A DNA stretch of 64,000 nt from Dactylosporangium fulvum (GTDB lineage: Bacteria; Actinomycetota; Actinomycetes; Mycobacteriales; Micromonosporaceae): positions 7,340,501 to 7,404,500 of the forward strand of contig NZ_CP073720.1 in NCBI RefSeq assembly GCF_025137375.1, written 5' to 3'. How positions within the stretch are numbered: the first letter of the stretch is position 1; each line of letters opens with the position of its first letter. Positions 25,795-34,350 of the stretch are shown one piece after another. A program made the position numbers and the translations under genes. The notes beneath the pieces were generated by a model. That model had not been told where the DNA came from, searched no databases, and saw only the letters and a program-made list of their open reading frames with translations.

Positions 25795-27683
25795 GTGACC
25801 GGCTCGCCCACCTTTCCAAGCTGTCGCCGCAGGAGCGCACGGCGCTGTTCGCGCGGCTGCGGCCGTCCCCGGGGTCCACTTGCGCCGGGCCCGATCCCCG
25901 CCCGACTCCGGATCCGCGCGCCGGGACCGTTCCCGCCGCGTACGCGCAGGAGCAGCTGTGGTTTCTCGACCAGCTGGTCCCCGGGCTGCCCAACTACATC
26001 GTGCCGTTCTCCTTCACCCTCGACGGCCCGCTGGACACCGACGCCCTGGCCACCGCGTTCGGCGAGATCGTGCGCCGCCACGACGCGCTGCGCACCGCGC
26101 TGCGCCTCGAGTCGGGCCGCCTCGTCCAGGTCGTGGCGCCGCCCGAGCCGTTCGACCTGCCGGTGACGGACCTCAGCGGCTACCCCGACCCCGAGAACGA
26201 GGCCCGCCTCCGGTGCCTGACCTCGGCCCGCGAGCCGTTCGACCTGGCCCGGGCACCGTTGTGGCGCTGCCGGCTGCTCCGGCTCGACGAGCGCGGCCAC
26301 CGCCACATGCTCGTCTGGATCGCCTCGCACACCATCGCCGACGGCTGGTCGGTCGGCGTCATCATCCGCGAGCTCGCCGCCCTGTACGAACGGGCGCGGT
26401 CGGGCCGGGCCGCCGGCGGCAGCGGGCGCGCGGTGGATCGCCCGGTGCAGTTCGCCGACTACGCGATCTGGCAGCGCGCCCACCTCACCCCGGAGCGGAC
26501 CCGCGACCTGTTGAACTTCTGGCGCGCGGAACTGGCCGGGACGTCGCTGTTGAACTTCCCGTACGACCACCCGCGGCCGGCCGAGCCGTCCCTGCGCGGG
26601 CGCAGCCACTTCTTCACCGTGCCGGCCGACCTGCACGCCGCCGTCGTCGACGTCAGCCGCCGGCGGGGCGCGACGCCGTTCATGACGGCGCTGGCCGCCT
26701 ACCAGGTGCTGCTCGCCGGCGCCTGCGGTCACCCGGACATCGCCGTCGGCACCCCCGTCGCCGGCCGGGACAAGCCCGAGTTCGAGGAGGTCGTCGGCTC
26801 GCTGGTCAACAACGTCGTCATGCGCACCGACCTGTCCGGCGACCCGACCTTCGAGCAGGTCGTGGATCGGGTCCGTGCGGTCACGCTGCGTGCGTACCAG
26901 CATCAGGACCTGCCGTTCGGCAAGCTCGTGCAGGAGCTGCGCCCGGTGCGGGACATGCGGTTCAACCCCCTGTGCCAGACCGTCTTCAGCTACGGCAGCA
27001 CCCCGTTCACCAAGCAGGAGACGGAGCTGGCACCGGACCTGCGGCTGCGGTACTTCGGCATCCCGAACGGCACGATGCGCTTCGACCTGGAGCTCACGCT
27101 CGACGAGACGCCGGACGGGCTCGCCGGCCGGTGCGACCACAACGTCGCCCTGCTCGAGCCGCAGACCGCGGCCCGCCTTTGCGAGCGATACGTCGCCCTG
27201 CTGCGAGCGATCGTCGAGCGGCCCGGCAGCCGCCTGTCCGAGTTGGGGGTGCGGACCACCACGGCGGTGTCGACGCCCGCGGTCGTCCAGCCGGCGGCTG
27301 CGGATCCGCCGAGTCCGGCCGCGGATGCACCGACGTCGGCCACCGCGGCGCCGTTGTCCGCCACCGCCGAGCGCATCGGGCGGCTGTGGGCCGAGGCGCT
27401 GCAGGTCGACGAGGTCGACCCGTACGAGGACTTCTTCGTCCTGGGCGGCGACTCGATGATGGCGACCCGCCTCGTCGTGCGGATCCGGGAGGAGCTGGGC
27501 TGCGAACTGAAGCTGCCGACGTTCTTCGCCTCGTGCACCGTCGCCGAGCTCGCCGAGGTGATCGACGAGCAGGCCGGGCCGGCCGACGACGCCGCGATGC
27601 TCGAGCGCATCGAGCAGATGCCCGACGACCAGGTCGAGGCGCTGCTGGCCAAGCTCGGCAACGCGCCGCTCGACCGGCGCTGA
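25791..27683 (+). CDS. NRPS: C-PCP protein lacking an adenylation domain
   Basis: 630 residues. The C domain at about 45-480 has ASHTIADGW (Ser179, His180, Asp184): the first His of HHxxxDG is Ser but the catalytic second His and Asp are kept. Carrier domain Ser555 (FFVLGGDSMM). An Ala/Pro-rich linker lies between them, and an acidic tail (LERIEQMPDDQVEALLAK) resembles a docking or spacer helix. Its carrier must be loaded in trans by another A domain, for instance the PaaK-like ligase or a neighbouring didomain. The downstream SDR gene is convergent, 22 nt away. Confidence 0.88.
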   Translation: MSDRLAHLSKLSPQERTALFARLRPSPGSTCAGPDPRPTPDPRAGTVPAAYAQEQLWFLDQLVPGLPNYIVPFSFTLDGPLDTDALATAFGEIVRRHDALRTALRLESGRLVQVVAPPEPFDLPVTDLSGYPDPENEARLRCLTSAREPFDLARAPLWRCRLLRLDERGHRHMLVWIASHTIADGWSVGVIIRELAALYERARSGRAAGGSGRAVDRPVQFADYAIWQRAHLTPERTRDLLNFWRAELAGTSLLNFPYDHPRPAEPSLRGRSHFFTVPADLHAAVVDVSRRRGATPFMTALAAYQVLLAGACGHPDIAVGTPVAGRDKPEFEEVVGSLVNNVVMRTDLSGDPTFEQVVDRVRAVTLRAYQHQDLPFGKLVQELRPVRDMRFNPLCQTVFSYGSTPFTKQETELAPDLRLRYFGIPNGTMRFDLELTLDETPDGLAGRCDHNVALLEPQTAARLCERYVALLRAIVERPGSRLSELGVRTTTAVSTPAVVQPAAADPPSPAADAPTSATAAPLSATAERIGRLWAEALQVDEVDPYEDFFVLGGDSMMATRLVVRIREELGCELKLPTFFASCTVAELAEVIDEQAGPADDAAMLERIEQMPDDQVEALLAKLGNAPLDRR

Positions 27684-27705
27684 CACGGCCGCCGCTTCGA
27701 CGCGC

Positions 27706-28467
27706 TCAGAGGGCGCCGTACAGGCCTCCGGCGTCGATCGGCACGGCGGCACCGCTGAGGTAGGACGCCCGCGGCGAGAGCAGGAACGCCACGACGTCGG
27801 CGACCTCTTCCGGTCGGCCGATCCGGGCGCCGGGGTTCTTCCTGCGCAGATCCTCGAGCAGCTGGTCGTGCAGGCCACCGAGCATCTCGGTGTCGATGAC
27901 ACCCGGGCAGACGGCGTTGATCCGCACGTGGTCCCGGGCGTACTCGACGGCGAGCGCCCGGGTCATGCCGACAACCGCGTGCTTGCTCGCCGTGTACGAC
28001 ACCGAGAGGCTGTCCGCGGCCCGCAGGCCGGCGACCGACGAGCAGTTGACCACGGCTCCGCCGCCGGCGGCCGCCATGAGCCGCAGCTCGTGGCGCAGGC
28101 AGCGCCACAGGCCCTTCACGTTGACCGCGAAGACGTCGTCGAGCTGCTGTTCGGCCGAGTCGTGGAACCGTGCGCCGCGCAGGATCGTGTCGGTGCCGAT
28201 GACGCCGGCCGCGTTGAACGCGCCGTCGAGCCGTGGCACGAGTTCGCCGAGCCGGGCGAAGAGGGCGTCGACGCTGTCGGCGTCGGTGACGTCGGCGGCG
28301 ACGAAGTGGACCCGGCCGTCGCCGGCACCGCGGGCGAGCGCCTCGCCCGCCTTGGCGTCGCGGCCGCTGAACACGACCGTGTGGCCGGCGTCCTCGGCCA
28401 GGCGCCGGACGGTCGCGGCGCCGATGCCCCTCGTCCCGCCGACGACCAGATAGCAGCGGTCGGTCAC
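27706..28467 (-). CDS. Short-chain dehydrogenase/reductase
   Basis: 253 residues, classical SDR: nucleotide-binding VGGTRGIG, NAAGVIG, catalytic Ser in NCSSVAG and YTASK (Tyr/Lys). GTG at 28467 overlaps the stop of the A-PCP-AOS gene by 4 nt, so the two are co-translated. A natural job is to reduce the ketone or imine formed by the alpha-oxoamine synthase product; that is inference from coupling. NADP versus NAD preference cannot be settled by eye, although the Arg in GGTRGIG leans to NADP. Confidence 0.87.
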   Translation of the reverse strand: MTDRCYLVVGGTRGIGAATVRRLAEDAGHTVVFSGRDAKAGEALARGAGDGRVHFVAADVTDADSVDALFARLGELVPRLDGAFNAAGVIGTDTILRGARFHDSAEQQLDDVFAVNVKGLWRCLRHELRLMAAAGGGAVVNCSSVAGLRAADSLSVSYTASKHAVVGMTRALAVEYARDHVRINAVCPGVIDTEMLGGLHDQLLEDLRRKNPGARIGRPEEVADVVAFLLSPRASYLSGAAVPIDAGGLYGAL

Positions 28468-31400
28468 GGCGCCTCCCCCGATCCGGTCGCCGGCGTCTCC
28501 GGTACGGCGGACCCGCGCCCGCCCCCCGTGGCGGCCACCGCGGCGCCGATCCGGTGCGCCAGGTCCTCGAGCACCGCCGGATCGTGCGCGGCCGTCACGG
28601 TGGTCCTCAGGGCGCGGACGCGCGTGCTCCAGTTGCCGGCCATCGGCAGCACCAGCGCGCCGGCGGCGAGGACGGCGGAGAACCACCGCGCCACCTCGTC
28701 GTCGCTCGAGGCGAGGATCGGCACGACGGCGCTGGACGAAGCGCCGGTGTCCAGGCCGGCCGCTTGCAGGCAACGCCGCCAGTGCTCGCGGTTGCGGTGC
28801 AGCCGACCGGCCAGGTGCGCGCCCTCGTCGGCGAGCATCCGCCCCGCCTCGGCCGCGACGAACGCGTCGATCGGCGAGATCGAGGTGGTGAAGGCGGCAC
28901 CGCGGTCCCCGGCCAGGCGGGCGGCCGTCGCGGCGCTGCCGGTGACGTACCCGCCGCTGGAGGCGAGCGCCTTGGCGAACGATCCGGAGCGTACGTCGAT
29001 GCTGCCCGGCATCCCGTAGTGCTCCTCGATGCCGCGGCCCGTCGAGCCGAGCTGGCCCAGCGAGGACGCCTCGTCGACGTACAGCGTGCAGCCGGTCGCG
29101 CGGGCGCACCCGACGAGCCCCGGCAGGTCCGCGACGGCGCCGGTACTGCCCGACACGGCCTCGCTCACGATGACGCTGCCCGGCCCGGCCGAGTGCCGCT
29201 CCAGCAGGCGGCGCAGGTCGGCGGGGTCGTTGTGCCGGTAGACGTGGATCGGCGCACCGCTGAGGACGCAGCCGTCGAGGATCGAGCGGTGCGAGAACTC
29301 GTCGACGAACAGCATGCCGCCCGGGTCGACCACGGCGGGGATGGCGGACACGTTCGCGAGGTACCCGGAGCTGGTCAGCGTCACGCAGGCGCAGCCGAAC
29401 AGCTCCCGCAGCGTCGCGCTCAGGCGCTCGTGCACGCCGGTCCAGCCGTTGACCTCGCCGGAGCCGTGCGCACCGAGCGAGGCGCAGTCGCGGACGAACC
29501 GGGCCAGCCGCTCGCGGATGACCGGGTGCGAGCCCAGCCCGAGGTAGCTGTTGGAGCACAGGTGGTGCAGGCGCCGGCCGCCGGCCTCGACGGTCGTCTC
29601 GGTGACCCGGGACGCGTGGCCGAGCAGCCGGCGGACCGTCGCGACGGCCGGCTCCTCGGTGGCCACGCCCGGCGGCGTCGCCGGGGACGCCTCGGAGGCC
29701 GAGGACCCTGCGCCTTCACCGCAGCCGGTGAGCGCAGACGTCAGCTCCGCGACGGTCGCGTTGTTGCCCAGGCGCACCCCGCCCGCCCGGCCGTCGCCGA
29801 GCTGGCTGACGAGCGACGCGAACCGCAGCGAGTCGATGCCGAGGTCGGCGAGCGGCACGTCCGTCGGCGGCTCCTCGAGCCCCGCGTGACGGCGCACGAA
29901 GTCCCGCACCGATTCCTCGATCTCGGCCTCCCCCGCATCCGGCACGGCGACGGCGGACGGCTCCCGGGCCCACTCGACCAGCGTCGCGGTGTCCAGCTTG
30001 CGGTTGCGGGTCAGCGGCAGCTCCGGCACGGTCGCCACCCGGTGCGGCACCATGTAGGCGGGCAGACGCTCGGCCAGGGCCGCGCGGAAGGTCGCCGGGT
30101 CGAAGCGCACGGACCGGTCGGTCGGCACGAGGAAGGTGGCGAGCGTCGGCAGCCCGTCCACGCCGACCGCGACCGTCGCCGCGTCGCGGACCAGCGGATG
30201 GTCGCGGCAGACCTCGGTCACCTGCTCGAGCTCGACCCGGTGTCCGTTGATCTTCACCTGGGCGTCGTCGCGGCCGGTGAAGACGACGCCGTGGCGCGGC
30301 GTGGGGTACCCGACGTCACCGGTGAGGTAGCTGGGCACCGGGTCCTCGCCGACCGGCACGTCGGTGCGGAACTTCGCCGCGGTGGCATCGGCGTCGTCGA
30401 GGTAGCCCAGGCCCACGTACCGGCTGCGCACCACGATCTGGCCGCGTTGCCACGGCAGGCAGCGACGCAGGCCGGGGGTGACGACGAGCAGTTCGGCGTC
30501 CTTCATGCCGGTGCCGACCGGCACGACGACGGGCACCGCGTCGAGCCCGGCGCGGGCGGTGGGCAGCCGGTAGAAGCCGACGGCGCGTTGGGTCTCCGTG
30601 GAGCCGTAGAGGTTGACCAGCCGCGCGTTCGGCGCCACCCGCATGAGGTCGCGGGCGTGGCCGCGGGTCAGTGCCGCACCGACGCAGAACACCCGGCGCA
30701 GCGCCGGCAGGGCGCCCGCGCCGGCGCCGGCCAGCAGCCCGATCGCCGCCGGGTTGACGCAGGCGACCTCGACGCGCTCACCGGCGAGCCAGCGGGGGAA
30801 GGCGCCGACATCGGTGAGGTCCTCCTCGGCCGGGATGCAGATCGTGCCCTGCAAGTACAGCGGCGTCATGATGTCGCGCTGCAACGGATCGTGCCCGAGG
30901 CTCGAGCACATGCCGAACCGGTGACCCCGCAACGGCCCGAGGACGCGGTCCATCCAGTCGAAGAAGTGGGTCAGCGAACCGTACCGGCCGATCACGGCCT
31001 TGGGGGTGCCCGACGTGCCGGACGTGAACGTGATGAACGCCGGGTCGTCGGGGCCGAGCCGTTCCTCGACGTACCGCCGGGGCGACGGGGTGTCGGCGAA
31101 TCCGGTCACGGCGCCGGGCAGCCCGACCCCGGCGAGGTCCAGCACGAGGTCGGCACGGGCGGCGTCCGCGCAGGAGCGCAGGTACGGCACCGGCAGTCGA
31201 GGGTCGGCCAGGGCCAGTGTCGCTCCGGCCTTGAACGCCGCCACGAGGACGGCGACCAGCAGCGGGTCACGGTTCGGGACCACGAACAGGGTGCGTCCCG
31301 GCCCGGCGCCGTGCCGCTCCAGCTGCCACGCCACGGCGTCGGCGAGCCGCTCGAGCTCGCCGTAGGTGACCGACTCGCCGGCCGTCTCGATCGCGACCAG

Positions 31401-32096
31401 GCCGGGGGAGCCGGCGCACACCGCCGAGAATCGCGTCACGAACCGGTCGGGCTCGGCGGTGCCGGCGCGGGTCCGTCCGGCGTCGCCGGTCCGCGGCGCC
31501 GCGAACAGCTCCTGCAAGGACGTGGCGTCGGACCGGCAGGCGGCGCGGTCCCAGGCCCGTTCCAGGACGGAGGCGAGGTCCCCGGTCTCGCGGCGGTCAC
31601 ACCCGCGCGCGGCGAGCGACGCGGCGTCGTTCGCCGCCCCGAGATGCAGGATCGTGTCGGGGCGCAGGCGGGCGACCAGGGTGGCGTGCTCAGCGGGTTC
31701 CAGCGTCGACACCAGGTGCCGGCCGGCCGCCGCGGCGGGGACGCGTGCGGGCGCGAGGTCGAGCTTGCGCTGGATGTCGGCGAGGGTGCACGACTCCGTG
31801 TCGACGCCGGCGAGGTCGACGAGCCGGGTCCGCGGGCCGGCCGGGCCGGACGTGGCGACGAGGACCTTCCGGTCGTCGAACGCCGCGTCCAGCAGGGCGT
31901 ACAGCGCGACGGCGACGGTCTCCCGCGGCCGTCCGGGAACCTTGCGGAGGCGCAGCGGCACGGGCGCCGGCACGGCATGGATGCCGGCGTCGGGGCCACC
32001 GGTCGCGGGATCCCGGTCCCGCGACCGTGCCGGCTCCCCGAGAACGTCCCTCGGCTCGGTGGCTTGCCTGATCACCACGGTCTCAATCCGATCCAC
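28464..32096 (-). CDS. NRPS-AOS fusion: (partial C)-A-PCP-alpha-oxoamine synthase
   Basis: 1210 residues. Residues 1-200 look like a worn C-domain tail without catalytic His. The A domain at about 205-715 has the Lys2/aminoadipate style segment GHDPLQRDI; hand-read pocket D-P-R-C-F-V-L-R-A agrees at 7 of 9 positions with the Lys2 code DPRHFVMRA. The carrier has LGIDSLRF (Ser756). The last about 380 residues are a PLP alpha-oxoamine synthase with SNSYLGLGSHP and PLP-lysine GSFAKAL (Lys1042). It should activate aminoadipate or a relative, then join it to an amino acid with loss of CO2, releasing an amino ketone. GTG start at 32096 has only a weak ribosome site; a GTG-initiated shorter form is possible. 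Confidence 0.88.
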   Translation of the reverse strand: MDRIETVVIRQATEPRDVLGEPARSRDRDPATGGPDAGIHAVPAPVPLRLRKVPGRPRETVAVALYALLDAAFDDRKVLVATSGPAGPRTRLVDLAGVDTESCTLADIQRKLDLAPARVPAAAAGRHLVSTLEPAEHATLVARLRPDTILHLGAANDAASLAARGCDRRETGDLASVLERAWDRAACRSDATSLQELFAAPRTGDAGRTRAGTAEPDRFVTRFSAVCAGSPGLVAIETAGESVTYGELERLADAVAWQLERHGAGPGRTLFVVPNRDPLLVAVLVAAFKAGATLALADPRLPVPYLRSCADAARADLVLDLAGVGLPGAVTGFADTPSPRRYVEERLGPDDPAFITFTSGTSGTPKAVIGRYGSLTHFFDWMDRVLGPLRGHRFGMCSSLGHDPLQRDIMTPLYLQGTICIPAEEDLTDVGAFPRWLAGERVEVACVNPAAIGLLAGAGAGALPALRRVFCVGAALTRGHARDLMRVAPNARLVNLYGSTETQRAVGFYRLPTARAGLDAVPVVVPVGTGMKDAELLVVTPGLRRCLPWQRGQIVVRSRYVGLGYLDDADATAAKFRTDVPVGEDPVPSYLTGDVGYPTPRHGVVFTGRDDAQVKINGHRVELEQVTEVCRDHPLVRDAATVAVGVDGLPTLATFLVPTDRSVRFDPATFRAALAERLPAYMVPHRVATVPELPLTRNRKLDTATLVEWAREPSAVAVPDAGEAEIEESVRDFVRRHAGLEEPPTDVPLADLGIDSLRFASLVSQLGDGRAGGVRLGNNATVAELTSALTGCGEGAGSSASEASPATPPGVATEEPAVATVRRLLGHASRVTETTVEAGGRRLHHLCSNSYLGLGSHPVIRERLARFVRDCASLGAHGSGEVNGWTGVHERLSATLRELFGCACVTLTSSGYLANVSAIPAVVDPGGMLFVDEFSHRSILDGCVLSGAPIHVYRHNDPADLRRLLERHSAGPGSVIVSEAVSGSTGAVADLPGLVGCARATGCTLYVDEASSLGQLGSTGRGIEEHYGMPGSIDVRSGSFAKALASSGGYVTGSAATAARLAGDRGAAFTTSISPIDAFVAAEAGRMLADEGAHLAGRLHRNREHWRRCLQAAGLDTGASSSAVVPILASSDDEVARWFSAVLAAGALVLPMAGNWSTRVRALRTTVTAAHDPAVLEDLAHRIGAAVAATGGGRGSAVPETPATGSGEAP

Positions 32097-32139
32097 GACG
32101 GGTCACAGCACGGCGGCGCAGGATCTGCACCGAGTTCCG

Positions 32140-32170
32140 AGTCTGGACCGGACCGGTTAGCCGGGCGTTA
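32140..32170 (-). promoter_or_regulatory. SARP-type promoter box of the A-PCP-AOS operon
   Basis: On the minus strand TAACG starts at 32170, TAACC at 32159 (11 bp apart), and the -10 CAGACT spans 32145-32140, beginning 14 bp after the second repeat. It lies between the MbtH gene and the NRPS-AOS gene, so the latter has its own promoter. Confidence 0.6.
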
Positions 32171-32185
32171 CGCACCACCGGCCGG

Positions 32186-32407
32186 TCACACCCCTCGGCC
32201 GGAGCCGCCGTCCATCACCCGGCGCAGGCTCGCCGGTCGCATGTCCGTCCAGTGCTCTTCGACGTAGCGCCGGCACTCGTCCTGGTCCCCGACGAAGCCC
32301 GCCTCCCGCCACCCGCCCGGGACGGCGAGCTCGCTCGGGAACAGCGAGTACTGGCCCTCGTCGTTGATCAGCACGGCCCAGCGCCGCGGTCCGGTGGTGC
32401 CGTTCAT
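32186..32407 (-). CDS. mbtH: MbtH-like protein
   Basis: 73 residues. Family signature NDEGQYSLFP, PGGWREAGF, C at the usual place and EHWTDMRPASLR. MbtH proteins bind and activate A domains of NRPSs. The Trp of the usual S-x-W-P is Phe here. ATG 32407 follows GGGAGGCGATGACAC. It lies between the SARP gene, 52 nt upstream, and the AOS operon, and may be co-transcribed with the regulator. Confidence 0.95.
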   Translation of the reverse strand: MNGTTGPRRWAVLINDEGQYSLFPSELAVPGGWREAGFVGDQDECRRYVEEHWTDMRPASLRRVMDGGSGRGV

Positions 32408-32459
32408 GTGTCATCGCCTCCCACGATGCTGTCGAGCCGATCGCCGCGCCGCGGACGGT

Positions 32460-33392
32460 TCACGCGGTACGGACGGCCAGCCGGCGGTCGGGCCGGGTCA
32501 GCCTGCCCCGTACCGCCTGGGCGACCAGTCGCTTCGTGTCCGGGGCCGGCTCGACGTCGAGCTCCTCCCTGAGCCGGTTGCAGCACAGCTCGTACAGACA
32601 CTTGACCCGGCCCAGCCGGCCGAGGCAGGCGTGGGCCAGGATCAGCACCTGGTAGCTCTCCTCATGACACGGGTCGATGTCGAGTGTCCGGTGGCAGTAG
32701 CTGATGGCCGCGTCGTGGTCCCCGCGGCTCATCGCGTCCTCGACGAGCCGCTCCAGCGAGCGCAACGCCAGGTCCTTCAGCCACTCCCGCCGCGAGTAGA
32801 TCCAGTCCTCGGACTCACCGTCGAGGAAGTGACCGCTGTAGCGCTCGACGGCCGCCCGGTGGTGATCCAGGCTCGCGCCGACGTCGCCGCGGCGCTCGAG
32901 CGCCCGCGCCGACTCGACGTTGTCGGCCAGTTCCTCGAAGTCGATCGAGACGTCCTTGGTCTCCAGCACGTAGCCGTTGCTGCACGACAGCAGCTCGACC
33001 GAGGATCCGCGCTGCGTGGCGTTCCCGCCCTGCGCGTTGCTGAGGATCTCCCGCAGTGCGTGCACCGCGACCTTGAGACCGCTCGCCTGGCGCGTCGCGG
33101 TGCCCGGCCAGAGCAACTCGTTGAGGGTCTCGCTGGACACCGGCTGGTCGTGCCGCATGACCAGGTACTGGAACAGTCGCTGGGCCCGGCCCGCACGCCA
33201 GCGGCGCACGGCCTGACCGTCGATCTCCAGGAAGAACTGGCCCATGTAGTGGACCGAGATCTCGTTTCCGCCCGACGACGTGTCAACGGATCCGGCGTTG
33301 CGATGTTTGGCCGGCCGCCCACCCGGCCGTGCCGTGCGCTGCAAACCGTCAGAGATCTGCCGTCTGTTGTCCTCCCGTTGCCTCACGGTCAT
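32460..33392 (-). CDS. SARP-family pathway activator
   Basis: 310 residues. An OmpR-like winged helix (about 48-135; YLVMRHDQPVSSETLNELLWPG) is followed by a bacterial transcriptional activator domain of TPR-like helices (LERLVEDAMSRGDHDAAISYC). The layout is that of Streptomyces antibiotic regulatory proteins, which bind direct repeats 11 bp apart next to the -10 and recruit polymerase. No extra ATPase or sensor domain is present, so this is a small SARP. ATG at 33392 abuts GAGAAAGG; the GTG two codons later has better spacing. It probably governs the five boxes found at all NRPS operons. Confidence 0.9.
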   Translation of the reverse strand: MTVRQREDNRRQISDGLQRTARPGGRPAKHRNAGSVDTSSGGNEISVHYMGQFFLEIDGQAVRRWRAGRAQRLFQYLVMRHDQPVSSETLNELLWPGTATRQASGLKVAVHALREILSNAQGGNATQRGSSVELLSCSNGYVLETKDVSIDFEELADNVESARALERRGDVGASLDHHRAAVERYSGHFLDGESEDWIYSRREWLKDLALRSLERLVEDAMSRGDHDAAISYCHRTLDIDPCHEESYQVLILAHACLGRLGRVKCLYELCCNRLREELDVEPAPDTKRLVAQAVRGRLTRPDRRLAVRTA

Positions 33393-33568
33393 CCTTTCTC
33401 ATCGAAGTTCCACCCACTTTCCGAGCGAGCGGAGAACTTCAACTGGGTGGCGGGTTGGCACCCGGTGTTCACCGCCACTGTTGGTATTGACCGAGGTCGC
33501 TCTGCCCAAACACGGCCACGCCCCGCGACGGGCCCTCCTGGGGCCAAAGACCCAGTTCAGACGCCGCG

Positions 33569-33599
33569 TAACCGGAAGAAAACCGCTCCGTCCTACGGT
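33569..33599 (+). promoter_or_regulatory. SARP-type promoter box of the flavoprotein/anthranilate operon
   Basis: TAACCG at 33569, AAACCG at 33580 (11 bp apart), -10 TACGGT at 33594-33599, 14 bp after the start of the second repeat. It lies 41 nt upstream of the flavoprotein ATG. The intergenic region 33393-33639 also holds the promoter of the SARP gene on the other strand, which I could not pinpoint. Confidence 0.65.
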
Positions 33600-33639
33600 C
33601 GTTCGAAGATCCCTGGCGTCTGGAGTGATGGAGCGACCG

Positions 33640-34350
33640 ATGCACAGTGCACGCAGGATCCGTTTCGTCGCGCTCAACGGGTCGGAACGGGCCGGGGGTA
33701 ACACCGCGGACGTCCTCGACTACTGTTCGCAGCTGCTCGCCGCCCGCGACGCGGACCTCGACGTCATCGAAGTATCCACATTGGACATCACGCCCTGCGG
33801 ACCGTGCGGTGACTGCCTGACCCGCACCACGCCGTGTGTCGTCGACGACGGCGTCGCCGGTGCGGTGGAGCGGATGACCGCGGCCGACGGCATCATCTTC
33901 GCGGCGCCGGTACACGGCTTCGGCACGGCCGGGCTGATGCAGGCCTTCATCGAACGCGCCGGCGTCGGCCACCTGCGCTTCCGGCGTCCGCTCACCAACA
34001 AGGTGGGCGGCGTCATCGTCGTCGGCCGCCGCTACAGCCACACCGAGGTCTACAGCCACCTGGTCCTCAACGTGCTGCTCAACCGCATGATCATGGTCGG
34101 CAGCGGGTTCCCGGCGATCGTCTACGGCGACCGGCCGGGCGAGGCCAGGCACGACGACGAGGGCCTGGACATGGTCAGCCGCACGGTCGACCGGATGCTC
34201 GATCTGGCCGAGCTGCTCGCCGAGCACCGCCGGCTCACCGGCGCGGAGGTCCTCGCCCCGCGCGACGACACCGAGTGGTCGAGCCGGCTGTCGGTGCCCG
34301 GAGGCCGGCCCGGCCTGACGATCCCGGCCACCGCCGGCGCGCGGCGGTGA
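33640..34350 (+). CDS. Flavodoxin-like NAD(P)H/FMN oxidoreductase, iron-sulfur flavoprotein type
   Basis: 236 residues from ATG 33640 (GGAG 6 nt upstream); ATG 33628 is an alternative with tight spacing. FMN-phosphate loop NGSERAGGNTADV near the N-terminus, then a Cys cluster CGPCGDC as in iron-sulfur flavoproteins and related reductases, and the flavin-side segment AAPVHGFGTAGLMQAFIERAG. It could reduce a pathway intermediate or supply reduced flavin. First gene of an operon running to the MFS exporter at about 41.96 kb. The substrate is unknown. Confidence 0.8.
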   Translation: MHSARRIRFVALNGSERAGGNTADVLDYCSQLLAARDADLDVIEVSTLDITPCGPCGDCLTRTTPCVVDDGVAGAVERMTAADGIIFAAPVHGFGTAGLMQAFIERAGVGHLRFRRPLTNKVGGVIVVGRRYSHTEVYSHLVLNVLLNRMIMVGSGFPAIVYGDRPGEARHDDEGLDMVSRTVDRMLDLAELLAEHRRLTGAEVLAPRDDTEWSSRLSVPGGRPGLTIPATAGARR

